Origin: an uncultured Mediterraneibacter sp.
GTDB lineage: Bacteria; Bacillota; Clostridia; Lachnospirales; Lachnospiraceae
DNA length: 64,000 nucleotides
Reading direction: 5' to 3'
Assembly (NCBI GenBank): GCA_944383695.1
Contig: CALWQP010000004.1
Location: 1-64,000, forward strand
A model generated the notes under the pieces. The model ran no database searches. It was not told where the DNA came from and was given only the letters and a program-made list of their open reading frames with translations. The position numbers and the translations under genes were made by a program. Of this stretch, positions 1 through 7,718 are shown in pieces. Each line of letters starts with the position of its first letter. Position 1 is the first letter of the stretch.

Positions 1-26
1 CTCCAACCGTACAACTACGGCTGGAG
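1..26. terminator. Stem-loop at window edge
   Basis: CTCCA-A-CCGT, a short loop, then ACGG-C-TGGAG forms an imperfect stem. A T-rich stretch follows about ten bases later on the + strand. It could end a + strand gene lying left of the window, or transcription of the leftward gene that stops at 150. The truncated edge prevents a decision. Confidence 0.35.
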
Positions 27-149
27 ATAGAAAAATTTTATTTTTTCATCTGTCTACTTGACAGGGAGCAGTTCAATCAAAATGGATGATTGTGCGGCAT
101 TCTCTTTTTATATGCAGGCCTGATTTATATAAAGCCTGTTCTCCCAATA

Positions 150-572
150 TCAGCATATGATATTGCAATCATGGGAATCTATACCGGGAATATCTTTCTT
201 CTCTGCGCTTACGCTGAGATAAAAATCTATGTTGTTTTCAGTGGAGATCCTGTTCAGTTTCTGAAGGAAAGCCGCGAGGCTTTCAAGAGTGATGTTTGCC
301 TGTTTTAATACACTGTCGATGAAGATGGCTTCAATGTCATGATTACCGGCTGCCATGCCGTAAAGAAAACCTACGAATTCTTCAAGAGTAAGGATATCTG
401 GATAATCTGCCATACGGATCACACGGATATTGAAATCTACTGTACATGTATCCTTAGGGCTTTTTTTAATTAATACTACATTTCCGTTGGACGTTTTGAC
501 CTTATCGTTTGCAAGGTCGATCATTTTCTGCGTTTTTCCGCTGCCTCTGGGGCCTGTCACTAAATTTACCAT
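150..572 (-). CDS. Small P-loop ATP-binding protein
   Basis: Predicted soluble protein of 140 residues with a Walker A motif GPRGSGKT at residues 6-13, right at the N-terminus, and a hydrophobic strand ending IFIDS near residue 80 that could serve as Walker B. The ORF could open 14 codons earlier, but the ATG at 572 is preceded by AAAGGAG at good spacing and puts the P-loop where such proteins have it. It resembles short PilT-like or AAA-like ATP-binding proteins common in Lachnospiraceae, whose role is unknown to me. It stands alone and points away from the DUF3793 operon. ATP binding is well supported; function is not. Confidence 0.7.
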   Translation of the reverse strand: MVNLVTGPRGSGKTQKMIDLANDKVKTSNGNVVLIKKSPKDTCTVDFNIRVIRMADYPDILTLEEFVGFLYGMAAGNHDIEAIFIDSVLKQANITLESLAAFLQKLNRISTENNIDFYLSVSAEKKDIPGIDSHDCNIIC

Positions 573-771
573 GGCGAATCTCTCCTTTATGTAAGTATTG
601 TTTGAGACTTTCACCTCTCAAATATGTTAAACCCATTATACACCATATTTATGTGTGGAACAACTAAAAAAACGATAAAAAAATAAAAATTTTTAAGCAA
701 TATGCCCATAACAGACATGGGATAGAGAAATACTGTATCTGAACAGCGATTTTTAAATGAAAGGATGTTGA

Positions 772-786
772 TGAGAAATGTTCTCA
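772..786. promoter_or_regulatory. Fur-like inverted repeat, upstream copy
   Basis: TGAGAAATGTTCTCA is a near-perfect palindrome (TGAGAA/TTCTCA) just upstream of the -35 element at 796. It is weaker than the box at 833-849 when compared with the Fur consensus TGATAATNATTATCA. Together the two sites flank the promoter. Confidence 0.4.
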
Positions 787-795
787 AAAACTCTA

Positions 796-824
796 TTGAA
801 AACAATCGGGGGATATGGTACTAT
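796..824 (+). promoter_or_regulatory. Promoter of the DUF3793-flavodoxin operon
   Basis: TTGAAA (796-801), 17 bp, TACTAT (819-824). Transcription would begin near 831, inside the Fur-type box at 833-849. Because the promoter lies downstream of position 778, the longer reading of the DUF3793 ORF from that point is unlikely. Confidence 0.6.
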
Positions 825-832
825 TTTATTAA

Positions 833-849
833 TTGAAAATCATTCTCAA
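833..849. promoter_or_regulatory. Fur box over the transcription start
   Basis: TTGAAAATCATTCTCAA contains TGAAAATCATTCTCA, which differs at two positions from the 7-1-7 Fur consensus TGATAATNATTATCA. It covers the predicted +1 of the flavodoxin operon. Flavodoxin induction during iron limitation through Fur is well established in other bacteria. Confidence 0.6.
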
Positions 850-864
850 AAATGTGGAGGGATC

Positions 865-1452
865 ATGCCTACAGAAGTATTGTCCTATTTTCTGAAAAAC
901 AATGACCGCAGGATAAGGCTGGGATTTCAGATCGTCCTGCAGTGCGCGCCGTTTTTAAAAGGGATTAAAGTGTCCTGTGTCATATCGGTTGATGCCGTGC
1001 TCTATGGCGGGCTTTCTGAACTGTTTGAAAATATGGACATCTCATACCACAGACTGTCCTGTTCGGATGGGAAATGCCTTGTCCTTTTTTACCGCCCTGA
1101 AGAGCTGGACAGATACCTGAAACAGCCCGAAGTGAATGAGCTGATCCGGGAGTATGGATACACGGATATGAGTGTGGACAAAATACTGGAACGCCTGTCC
1201 GGACGGATTGGGGATTTTGCCCGGAGAGGGATAGGATTTCCCCATGAGATCGGAGTATTTCTCGGGTATCCGCTGGATGATGTGAAAGGTTTCATCAGGA
1301 ACGAAGGAAAAAAATACCTCATGATCGGATATTGGAAGGTATACAGCGATCTTGCGGGAGCGAGGATGGTCTTCAAGGAATATGACCGGGCAAAGGACTG
1401 TGCGGTCAATGAATTCCTGACCGGAAAAAGTATCCGGGAAATTGCTCTGTGA
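865..1452 (+). CDS. DUF3793 family protein
   Basis: Predicted 195-residue cytoplasmic protein of the DUF3793 family, found mostly in anaerobic Firmicutes and often beside flavodoxin genes. No catalytic motif is obvious. Visible features are a conserved LYRPEEL-like segment and a C-terminal part with GFPHEIGVFLGYP and a GYWKVY segment. The ATG at 865 is chosen because it has GGAGG just upstream and because the promoter and Fur box lie inside any longer version. The gene is 22 bases ahead of the flavodoxin gene and must share its transcript. An iron-limitation role in flavodoxin or heme/iron handling is an inference from that pairing and the Fur box. Confidence 0.75.
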   Translation: MPTEVLSYFLKNNDRRIRLGFQIVLQCAPFLKGIKVSCVISVDAVLYGGLSELFENMDISYHRLSCSDGKCLVLFYRPEELDRYLKQPEVNELIREYGYTDMSVDKILERLSGRIGDFARRGIGFPHEIGVFLGYPLDDVKGFIRNEGKKYLMIGYWKVYSDLAGARMVFKEYDRAKDCAVNEFLTGKSIREIAL

Positions 1453-1474
1453 TCATAGAATGGAGGAGAAAAAG

Positions 1475-1906
1475 ATGAGCATATCAGTGGTATATTGGAG
1501 TGGAACAGGAAATACTCAGGCCATGGCGGAGGCTGTGGCAGAAGGAATCAAGGAGGCAGGCGCAGACGCAGATGTAATAGATGTGGGAAATGCGGATGCA
1601 GCGGCGCTGGCATCTGAAAACGCATTTGCGCTGGGCTGTCCGTCCATGGGGGCAGAACAGCTCGAAGAATCGGAGATGGAGCCTTTTGTGGAAGAGCTTG
1701 AGCCTCTTGTCAGCGGAAAGAAGATCCTGCTGTTTGGGGCTTACGGATGGGGCGACGGAGAGTGGATGCGCGACTGGGCCGACCGCATGAAGAATGCAGG
1801 AGCCGTACTTGTGCGTGAAGAAGGTGTGATCGCAAATGAGACGCCGGATGACGATGCGCTGTCAGAGTGCCGGGCAGCCGGAAAGGATCTTGCGGCAGAC
1901 GCTTAA
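1475..1906 (+). CDS. Flavodoxin
   Basis: Short-chain flavodoxin of 143 residues, a soluble FMN-binding electron carrier that can replace ferredoxin when iron is scarce. The FMN phosphate-binding loop SGTGNT follows the first strand (residues 9-14). The second loop has GCPSMGAE, and the third GAYGWGDGEWM, near residue 100, fits the flavin-stacking loop. The ATG at 1475 is preceded by GGAGG. An upstream in-frame start overlaps the DUF3793 gene and lacks a site of this quality. It is the second gene of the Fur-box operon, which matches its expected regulation. Confidence 0.92.
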   Translation: MSISVVYWSGTGNTQAMAEAVAEGIKEAGADADVIDVGNADAAALASENAFALGCPSMGAEQLEESEMEPFVEELEPLVSGKKILLFGAYGWGDGEWMRDWADRMKNAGAVLVREEGVIANETPDDDALSECRAAGKDLAADA

Positions 1907-1914
1907 GCCCAAAA

Positions 1915-1943
1915 GCTGTCCCGGAAAAGTATTTCGGGACAGC
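1915..1943 (+). terminator. Stem-loop after flavodoxin
   Basis: GCTGTCCCG (1915-1923) pairs with CGGGACAGC (1935-1943), giving a 9-bp stem. There is no T-run behind it, so it is a weak or non-canonical terminator that separates the flavodoxin transcript from the ZIP promoter. Confidence 0.45.
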
Positions 1944-1950
1944 ATAACTA

Positions 1951-1980
1951 TTGACAAATTCTCTCCGGGATGCATATGAT
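1951..1980 (+). promoter_or_regulatory. Promoter of the ZIP transporter gene
   Basis: TTGACA (1951-1956), 18 bp, TATGAT (1975-1980), with the start of transcription expected near 1987. Confidence 0.65.
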
Positions 1981-1987
1981 AGGATAT

Positions 1988-2002
1988 CGATAAAAATTAT
2001 CA
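1988..2002. promoter_or_regulatory. Fur/Zur-type operator of the ZIP gene
   Basis: CGATAAAAATTATCA differs at two positions from TGATAATNATTATCA and sits on the predicted transcription start. It looks more like a Fur box than the CGTAAT-containing Zur box of Bacillus, but metal specificity within the Fur family cannot be settled by eye. Confidence 0.5.
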
Positions 2003-2032
2003 CGACTTTCAATATAGCAACGGAGGGAAAAC

Positions 2033-2815
2033 ATGAATCAGAATACAATGATAGGGATTCTCATACCATTTGCCGGGACTGTGCTGGGCTCGGCAATGGT
2101 ATTTTTTATGAAAAAGGAAATGAACAAGCGGCTGGAAAAGATGCTGCTCGGGTTTGCTTCCGGAGTAATGATGGCGGCATCTGTCTGGTCTCTTCTGATA
2201 CCTGCCATCGACATGGCAGAGCAGCAGGGCGGCATCTCCTGGATGCCGCCGGCAGTGGGATTTCTTCTCGGGATAGGATTTCTCCTCCTGCTGGATACAC
2301 TGACTCCGCATTTGCATTACACAGAGGAAAAACCGGAAGGTGTGCCCGCTCATTTAAAAAAAACAACGATGCTTGTCCTTGCGGTGACCCTCCACAATAT
2401 CCCCGAGGGGATGGCTGTGGGAGTCACCTTTGCGGGAGTCCTCGCCGATAACACGATGATGACTCTGACAGGGGCATTTGCCCTGTCCATTGGTATTGCG
2501 ATCCAGAATTTTCCAGAGGGCGCGATCATATCCATGCCGCTGAAAAGCCAGGGGCTGACAAAGAAAAAAGCCTTTGCGTATGGAGCGCTGTCCGGCATCG
2601 TGGAACCGATCGCGGCGCTTGTCACCATACTCCTGACAGGGCTTGTGGTGCCCCTGCTCCCATATCTTCTTTCCTTTGCGGCAGGCGCAATGATTTACGT
2701 GGTGGTAGAAGAACTGATCCCGGAGGCACAGGCAGGTGAACATACGAATATCAGCACCGTGGGCGTGGCGGTCGGATTCGTGCTCATGATGATACTGGAT
2801 GTTGCCTTAGGGTAA
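2033..2815 (+). CDS. ZIP family metal transporter
   Basis: Integral membrane protein of 260 residues with about eight hydrophobic segments. It is expected to import divalent zinc or iron. The two ZIP signatures are present: HNIPEG (residues 121-126) in TM4 and QNFPEG (158-163) in TM5, which together form the binuclear metal site. The variable loop holds only a short HLHYTEE cluster instead of a long His-rich stretch. C-terminal segments contain GLVVPLLPYLLSFAAGAM-like TM sequence and an EELIPEA motif. It has its own promoter and a Fur-type operator. The gene is separate from the downstream BceRS genes by about 95 bases. Confidence 0.9.
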   Translation: MNQNTMIGILIPFAGTVLGSAMVFFMKKEMNKRLEKMLLGFASGVMMAASVWSLLIPAIDMAEQQGGISWMPPAVGFLLGIGFLLLLDTLTPHLHYTEEKPEGVPAHLKKTTMLVLAVTLHNIPEGMAVGVTFAGVLADNTMMTLTGAFALSIGIAIQNFPEGAIISMPLKSQGLTKKKAFAYGALSGIVEPIAALVTILLTGLVVPLLPYLLSFAAGAMIYVVVEELIPEAQAGEHTNISTVGVAVGFVLMMILDVALG

Positions 2816-2910
2816 GAGCTAGTCCTGTCAGAGAGAAGCAAAAGCCTTATCATAAACAGGTAGACAATGATCAGAAAGACAATGACTATCATATGTAAGG
2901 AGACAGTTCC

Positions 2911-3582
2911 ATGTACAAGATCTATATTGTAGAGGACGACGCGACCATTGCCGGGACGCTGAAGGAGCATCTGGAGAAGTGGGATTATAAAGTGCAGTGT
3001 GCAAGAGATTTCCGCAATATCACGGAAGAATTCGCCAGGTTTTCCCCGGAGATGGTGGTCATGGATATCCTTCTTCCTTTTTATAACGGATATCACTGGT
3101 GTACTGAGATCCGCAAAATATCAAAGGTCCCCATCCTGTTTCTCTCGTCGGCGGGAGATAACATGAATATCGTGATGGCAATGAACATGGGCGGGGATGA
3201 TTTTGTAGAGAAACCCTTTGACCTGAACGTGCTGACCGCAAAGATACAGGCAATGCTCCGGCGCGCCTATTCCTTCCAGGGCAGGGTGAACCTGATCGAG
3301 CATGGCGGGGTGATCCTGAATCTGAACGACACGTGTGTCAGTTTTGAGGGGAAGAAGCTGGAGCTGACGAAAAATGATTTCCGCATCATGCAGGTACTCA
3401 TGGAGAACGCGGGGCGCATCGTGAAGAGGGACGAGCTGATGCAGAGACTGTGGGAGAGCGATGAATTCATTGACGATAATACTCTGACCGTAAATGTGAC
3501 CAGGCTTCGCAGGAAGTTGGAGGAAATCGGGATCAGGGATCTGATCAGGACAAAGAAAGGGAGCGGGTATGTGATCCAATGA
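2911..3582 (+). CDS. BceR-type response regulator
   Basis: OmpR/PhoB-family DNA-binding response regulator of 223 residues. The receiver domain (1-120) has the acidic pair at residues 9-10, phosphoacceptor Asp52 in VVMDILLP and the conserved Lys in the VEKPFD segment. The winged-helix domain (about 130-223) contains the NDNTLTVNVTRLRRKL-type recognition segment. AAGGAG lies just upstream of the ATG. Its end overlaps the start of the histidine kinase gene (ATGA), so both are translated together. The BceAB-type transporter downstream and a matching operator at 4653-4666 mark it as part of a cell-envelope antimicrobial peptide sensing and resistance module. Confidence 0.9.
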   Translation: MYKIYIVEDDATIAGTLKEHLEKWDYKVQCARDFRNITEEFARFSPEMVVMDILLPFYNGYHWCTEIRKISKVPILFLSSAGDNMNIVMAMNMGGDDFVEKPFDLNVLTAKIQAMLRRAYSFQGRVNLIEHGGVILNLNDTCVSFEGKKLELTKNDFRIMQVLMENAGRIVKRDELMQRLWESDEFIDDNTLTVNVTRLRRKLEEIGIRDLIRTKKGSGYVIQ

Positions 3583-4625
3583 AACATATTATTTTCACCT
3601 ACTTAAAAAAGAACCGGAAGTCAGTGGTCTTTTATCTCTTTTTTCTGGCGCTTTTTTATCTTGTGCTGTACCTGTACGGTGTGCGTGCGGATGCGTTGTC
3701 CTATGCGGTTTTTTTATCCCTGGTCACTTTTTTTGTACTGGGGGTCTGGGATCTGTGGCGTTATGTCAGGAAGGTGAAGAGTCTGGATGAAGCCTTCCGG
3801 AATATGCCCTATGAGCTGGGAGAACTGCCGTGGCCTCAGGACATCCCGGAAGAGAAATACCAGGAGGAAATCAGGACTCTGGGAGAGCGCATCGTGAGAC
3901 TGGAAAATGATGCCCGCATCAGCAGGCAGGAGATGCTCGATTTTTACAGTCTGTGGGCGCATCAGATCAAGACGCCGCTGGCTGCGATGAACCTTCTGCT
4001 CCAGTCCGCGGAAAACGGTCAGGGCCATATCCCCTCCCAGTCCGGGGAAACTGGAGAGGATGGCCGGGGCATGGAGGCGATGCGCATAGAGCTTTTTAAG
4101 ACAGAGCAATATGTGGACATGGTGCTTTCCTATCTGCGCGCAGAGGACATGTCGTCGGACCTTCTCTTGAAGAAGTATCCTCTGGATGAGATCATACGGC
4201 AGGCCGTGCGCAAGTATTCCCGGATGTTCATCTTAAAGAAGATACGGCTGGAATACGAATCTTGCACAGAAGAGGTGCTGACAGATGAGAAGTGGCTTCT
4301 GTTCGTGCTGGAGCAGCTTCTCTCGAATGCTCTGAAATATACAGAGACAGGGATGATCCGGATCCGTACAGAGCCCGGCAGTCCGGCCGTGCTCCTGATC
4401 GAGGATACAGGCATCGGGATACAGACGGAGGATCTGCCTCGGGTGTTTGAGAAGGGATTTACCGGATACAATGGCAGGCAGGATAAGAAGTCTACCGGCA
4501 TCGGTCTGTACCTGTGCCGGATGATATGCGAAAAGCTGAATCACACCATTACGATCACGTCAGAGCCGGGCAGGGGCACTGCGGTACGCCTGGATCTTTT
4601 CAGGGAGGAGAGGCGGCATGAATAG
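3579..4625 (+). CDS. BceS-type intramembrane-sensing histidine kinase
   Basis: Membrane histidine kinase of 348 residues with two closely spaced N-terminal transmembrane helices (about 17-34 and 38-58) and almost no extracellular loop, the design of BceS-type kinases that sense through their partner ABC transporter. His128 in the WAHQIKTPL box is the phosphoacceptor. The HATPase domain has the N box with NALKYTETG, the G1 box EDTGIGI and the G2 box STGIGLYL. The gene overlaps the response regulator stop by four bases. It should phosphorylate that regulator when BceAB-type transport of a cell-wall-active peptide occurs. Confidence 0.9.
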   Translation: MKHIIFTYLKKNRKSVVFYLFFLALFYLVLYLYGVRADALSYAVFLSLVTFFVLGVWDLWRYVRKVKSLDEAFRNMPYELGELPWPQDIPEEKYQEEIRTLGERIVRLENDARISRQEMLDFYSLWAHQIKTPLAAMNLLLQSAENGQGHIPSQSGETGEDGRGMEAMRIELFKTEQYVDMVLSYLRAEDMSSDLLLKKYPLDEIIRQAVRKYSRMFILKKIRLEYESCTEEVLTDEKWLLFVLEQLLSNALKYTETGMIRIRTEPGSPAVLLIEDTGIGIQTEDLPRVFEKGFTGYNGRQDKKSTGIGLYLCRMICEKLNHTITITSEPGRGTAVRLDLFREERRHE

Positions 4626-4652
4626 GGGACGTGACGGAAAAATCTGTGAACG

Positions 4653-4666
4653 TGACAGAAATGTAA
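4653..4666. promoter_or_regulatory. BceR-type operator
   Basis: TGACA-GAAA-TGTAA fits the inverted repeat TNACA-N4-TGTAA described for BceR-like regulators. It lies upstream of the ABC transporter genes, where BceR activates transcription. A related but looser repeat (TGACG...TGTGA) lies just before it. Confidence 0.6.
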
Positions 4667-4684
4667 GGATAAGGGAGTGTTTGT

Positions 4685-4720
4685 AAGGCAGGCTTATGGA
4701 AGGCTGCCTTCTGTCTTTTT
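4685..4720 (+). terminator. Terminator between bceRS and bceAB
   Basis: AAGGCAG (4685-4691) pairs with CTGCCTT (4704-4710), followed by CTGTCTTTTT. It ends the regulator-kinase transcript. The T-run merges into TATAAT (4720-4725), the likely -10 of the transporter promoter. The spot where a -35 would fall is poor, as expected for an activator-dependent promoter. Confidence 0.6.
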
Positions 4721-4760
4721 ATAATGGAGACATAAAGAAAAGACAGGGAGGAGATAAAAG

Positions 4761-5528
4761 ATGTCATTGCTCGAAGTGAAAAACGTCAAGAAAATATATA
4801 CCACACGGTTCGGCGGCAGCCAGGTGCAGGCTCTCTCTGACGTGAATTTTTCCGTAGAACAGGGAGAATATGTGGCGATCATGGGGGAGAGCGGGTCCGG
4901 CAAGACGACTTTGCTCAATATCCTTGCGGCCCTTGATAAGCCCTCGGGAGGAACAGTACGGCTGAATGGGCGCGATCTTAGCCAGGTGAAAGAGAAAGAA
5001 CTGGCAGCTTTCCGCCGGAAGAACTTAGGGTTCGTGTTCCAGGAGTTTAACCTGCTGGATACTTTTTCCATAGAAGATAATATCTATCTTCCACTTGTGC
5101 TCGCAGGAGAGAAATATGAGCAGATGCGCTCCAAGCTGGATCGTATCGCCGGGAGGCTGGGGCTTACGGAGCTTCTTTTGAAATATCCTTATGAGGTGTC
5201 GGGCGGCCAGAAACAGAGAGCCGCGGTGGCAAGGGCGCTGATCACACGCCCCCAGCTCATCCTTGCGGATGAACCTACCGGAGCGCTGGATTCCCGCTCG
5301 TCCGACGAACTGATGAAGCTGTTCACCCAGATCAACCGGGAAGGTCAGACAATCCTCATGGTGACCCACAGCGTCAAGGCGGCGAGCAGTGCGGGCAGGG
5401 TGCTCTTTATCCGGGATGGGCAGGTGTACCACCAGATCTACCGCGGAAATCTGACGGACGAGGAGATGTACCAGAAGATTGCCGCCACACTGACCGTCCT
5501 TGCGACAGGGGGTGAGGTGCGTGAGTAG
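4761..5528 (+). CDS. BceA-type ABC transporter ATP-binding protein
   Basis: ATPase subunit of 255 residues of the MacB/BceA class. Walker A GESGSGKTT lies at residues 39-47, the Q-loop QEFNL near 94, the signature VSGGQKQR near 150, Walker B with LILADEPTGALD near 170, and the H-loop His in MVTHS. GGAGG precedes the ATG. The permease gene starts inside its last codons, so the two are translationally coupled. It should energise the partner FtsX-like permease to protect the cell envelope from peptide antibiotics and to pass the signal to the histidine kinase. Confidence 0.93.
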   Translation: MSLLEVKNVKKIYTTRFGGSQVQALSDVNFSVEQGEYVAIMGESGSGKTTLLNILAALDKPSGGTVRLNGRDLSQVKEKELAAFRRKNLGFVFQEFNLLDTFSIEDNIYLPLVLAGEKYEQMRSKLDRIAGRLGLTELLLKYPYEVSGGQKQRAAVARALITRPQLILADEPTGALDSRSSDELMKLFTQINREGQTILMVTHSVKAASSAGRVLFIRDGQVYHQIYRGNLTDEEMYQKIAATLTVLATGGEVRE

Positions 5529-7515
5529 ATCGTTTTATCCAAGGCTTGCCTTCATGAACTTGAAGAAAAATCATAAGATCTATGTACCCTACCTCCTGAC
5601 ATGCATTTTTACGGTCATGCTGTTCTATGCGCTGAATGCCATCGCGAAAAACAACGGACTGGCGGAGATCCGCGGAGGAAGGGCGCTTCCGGTGGTCATG
5701 GGCTGGGTGACGATGGTGGCAGGGGGATTTGCGCTGATCTTTCTGTTCTATACGAACAGTTTCCTGATAAAACAGAGGAAAAAAGAACTGGGGCTGTACC
5801 AGGTGCTGGGCATGGATAAGAAAAACTTAAGCGTGATGATGCTATGGGAGACACTGATCAGTGCGGCGGTCAGCCTGGGCACGGGACTTCTTCTTGGGCT
5901 TGCTCTGGGGAAGCTGATGTTTCTTATTCTCCTTAAGATCATCCACTTTGACGTGCCTCTTGATTTTACCATAGAGCCGGAGGCGCTCCTTCAGACAGTG
6001 AAACTCTTTCTTGCTGTGTTTGGGCTGAATCTGGTTTATGATCTGTTCCAGGTAAGGCGGGGCAGGCTCTCGGAGCTGGTGGGCGCGTCAAGGGCGGGCG
6101 AGAAAGAGCCGAAAGGGAAATGGCTGATCGCTTTGATCGGACTGTTTGCCCTGGGGAGTGGATATTATATCGCCCAGACGGTGGATTCGCCCCTGACAGC
6201 GGTCAATGTCTTTTTCTTTGCCGTGATCCTTGTGATCATTGGAACATACATGCTCTTTATCTCCGGGAGCATCGTACTGTTAAAGCTGCTGAAAAAAAAT
6301 AAAAAATATTATTACAAGACAAAGCATTTCACAGCGGTGTCAGGAATGTTGTACCGTATGAAGCAGAATGCGGCAGGGCTTGCCAATATCTGCATCATGA
6401 GCACGGCAGTGATCGTGGTACTCTCCATGTGCGTCTGCCTGTACGCGGGGATCGAGGATTCTATGGATACCCAGTATCCAAAGGACGTGACGGTGAGCGT
6501 CCCGGAAGGCTCGGTGGAAGGGATGGCAGAGACAGAGCAGGTCATCGGGGAGTGCGCGGAAGAAGCCGGCGTCACAGTGGAAGGGCAGATCGGTTACCGC
6601 ACCTTTCTTCTCCCCTGTATGCTCCGGGAGGGAGAAGCAGTGTTCGGCAATGCTATGACCTTTCAGGATGAGGCAAGCTTTGCAAAATATTACCGGAGCA
6701 TGGTCCTGATCCCCCTGGAGGACTACAACCGGATATTAGGGTCGGAAGAGACGCTTGCGCCGGACGAAGCCCTTATCTACGCGCCGGAGGATAACTATAC
6801 TTACGACAGCCTTCTTCTCGGAGATGAGCCGTATCAGGTGAAAGAAGTCCTGGAAAATATCCCTCTTATCTCAGATGGCCTCATGTCCAATATGGTGAAA
6901 GTCGTCTATGTGATCCTCCCGGATGTGGAATCCGTGGAGGGACTGGCGGTAAAATATGGGTTCGCATCCGAAGAGTTAAATCATGTCAGCTATTATTCCT
7001 GGTTTGATCTGGACGGGGAGGCGGAAGCGAGCGAGACGATGGTGCGGACTCTTGAAGAACGGATAACAGCGGTCAGCCCTGACGCCTATGTGCAGTATAA
7101 AGAGGACAGCCGGGGTTGGACTTACGCCATGAATGGCGGGGCGCTCTTCATCGGAATATTCGTTGGTGTGCTCTTTTTGCTCTCCACAGTGCTCCTGATC
7201 TATTACAAGCAGATTTCCGAGGGGTATGATGACAGGGAGAACTATCAGATCATGCAGAAAGTAGGCATGGACAGGAGAGAAGTGCGCCGTACCATACGAA
7301 GCCAGATCCTGGCGGTGTTTTTCCTGCCGCTTTTGGGTGCCTTCCTTCATGTGGCGTTTGCGTTTCGGGTCATGACCATGCTGCTCGAAGTCATGTTTGT
7401 GGCAAATGTACCTCTGTTCCTCCTGTGCACAGCCGGGGTGACGGCAGTGTTTACCGTGCTCTATGTGGCGGTGTATCTGATCACGTCCAGAGAATATTAC
7501 CGCATAGTGCGGTGA
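5521..7515 (+). CDS. BceB-type ABC transporter permease
   Basis: Permease of about 664 residues with roughly ten transmembrane helices. An FtsX-like core occurs at each end, and a large extracytoplasmic domain lies between TM7 and TM8 (about residues 315-530), the hallmark of BceB proteins. An earlier TTG at 5500 is possible. I prefer GTG at 5521 because AGGGGGTGA lies at proper spacing and the protein then begins SRSFYPRLAF, as in relatives. It overlaps the ATPase gene by eight bases. The extracellular domain probably contacts the antibiotic or its lipid target; this is known for the family and not visible here. Confidence 0.9.
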   Translation: MSRSFYPRLAFMNLKKNHKIYVPYLLTCIFTVMLFYALNAIAKNNGLAEIRGGRALPVVMGWVTMVAGGFALIFLFYTNSFLIKQRKKELGLYQVLGMDKKNLSVMMLWETLISAAVSLGTGLLLGLALGKLMFLILLKIIHFDVPLDFTIEPEALLQTVKLFLAVFGLNLVYDLFQVRRGRLSELVGASRAGEKEPKGKWLIALIGLFALGSGYYIAQTVDSPLTAVNVFFFAVILVIIGTYMLFISGSIVLLKLLKKNKKYYYKTKHFTAVSGMLYRMKQNAAGLANICIMSTAVIVVLSMCVCLYAGIEDSMDTQYPKDVTVSVPEGSVEGMAETEQVIGECAEEAGVTVEGQIGYRTFLLPCMLREGEAVFGNAMTFQDEASFAKYYRSMVLIPLEDYNRILGSEETLAPDEALIYAPEDNYTYDSLLLGDEPYQVKEVLENIPLISDGLMSNMVKVVYVILPDVESVEGLAVKYGFASEELNHVSYYSWFDLDGEAEASETMVRTLEERITAVSPDAYVQYKEDSRGWTYAMNGGALFIGIFVGVLFLLSTVLLIYYKQISEGYDDRENYQIMQKVGMDRREVRRTIRSQILAVFFLPLLGAFLHVAFAFRVMTMLLEVMFVANVPLFLLCTAGVTAVFTVLYVAVYLITSREYYRIVR

Positions 7516-7539
7516 AAATGCCCTGTAAAATATGGATGA

Positions 7540-7600
7540 AGGCAGGAAGCCTGCGGAATTTTTGACAGAGTCATGGTTCCGCAGGCTTCATTTCTGCCTT
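7540..7600 (+). terminator. Terminator after the Bce module
   Basis: GAAGCCTGCGGAA (7546-7558) pairs perfectly with TTCCGCAGGCTTC (7577-7589). The stem extends outward with AGGCAG and CTGCCT. The 3' T content is modest, but the 13-bp core is very stable. Confidence 0.6.
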
Positions 7601-7718
7601 AAGCCGTGTCAGAAGGGCACTTGTTAGAAGAGCATGTGTATGATACACTGGCGATAGAACGGTTCATGCTGCTGTCAGCAGGTGGAGGAGACTGCATGGA
7701 CAGAGCGGAAAGCGGACA

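Noticed and set aside
778-864. Longer version of the DUF3793 gene starting at 778
   Set aside because: The promoter and Fur box lie inside it, and a better ribosome site precedes the ATG at 865.
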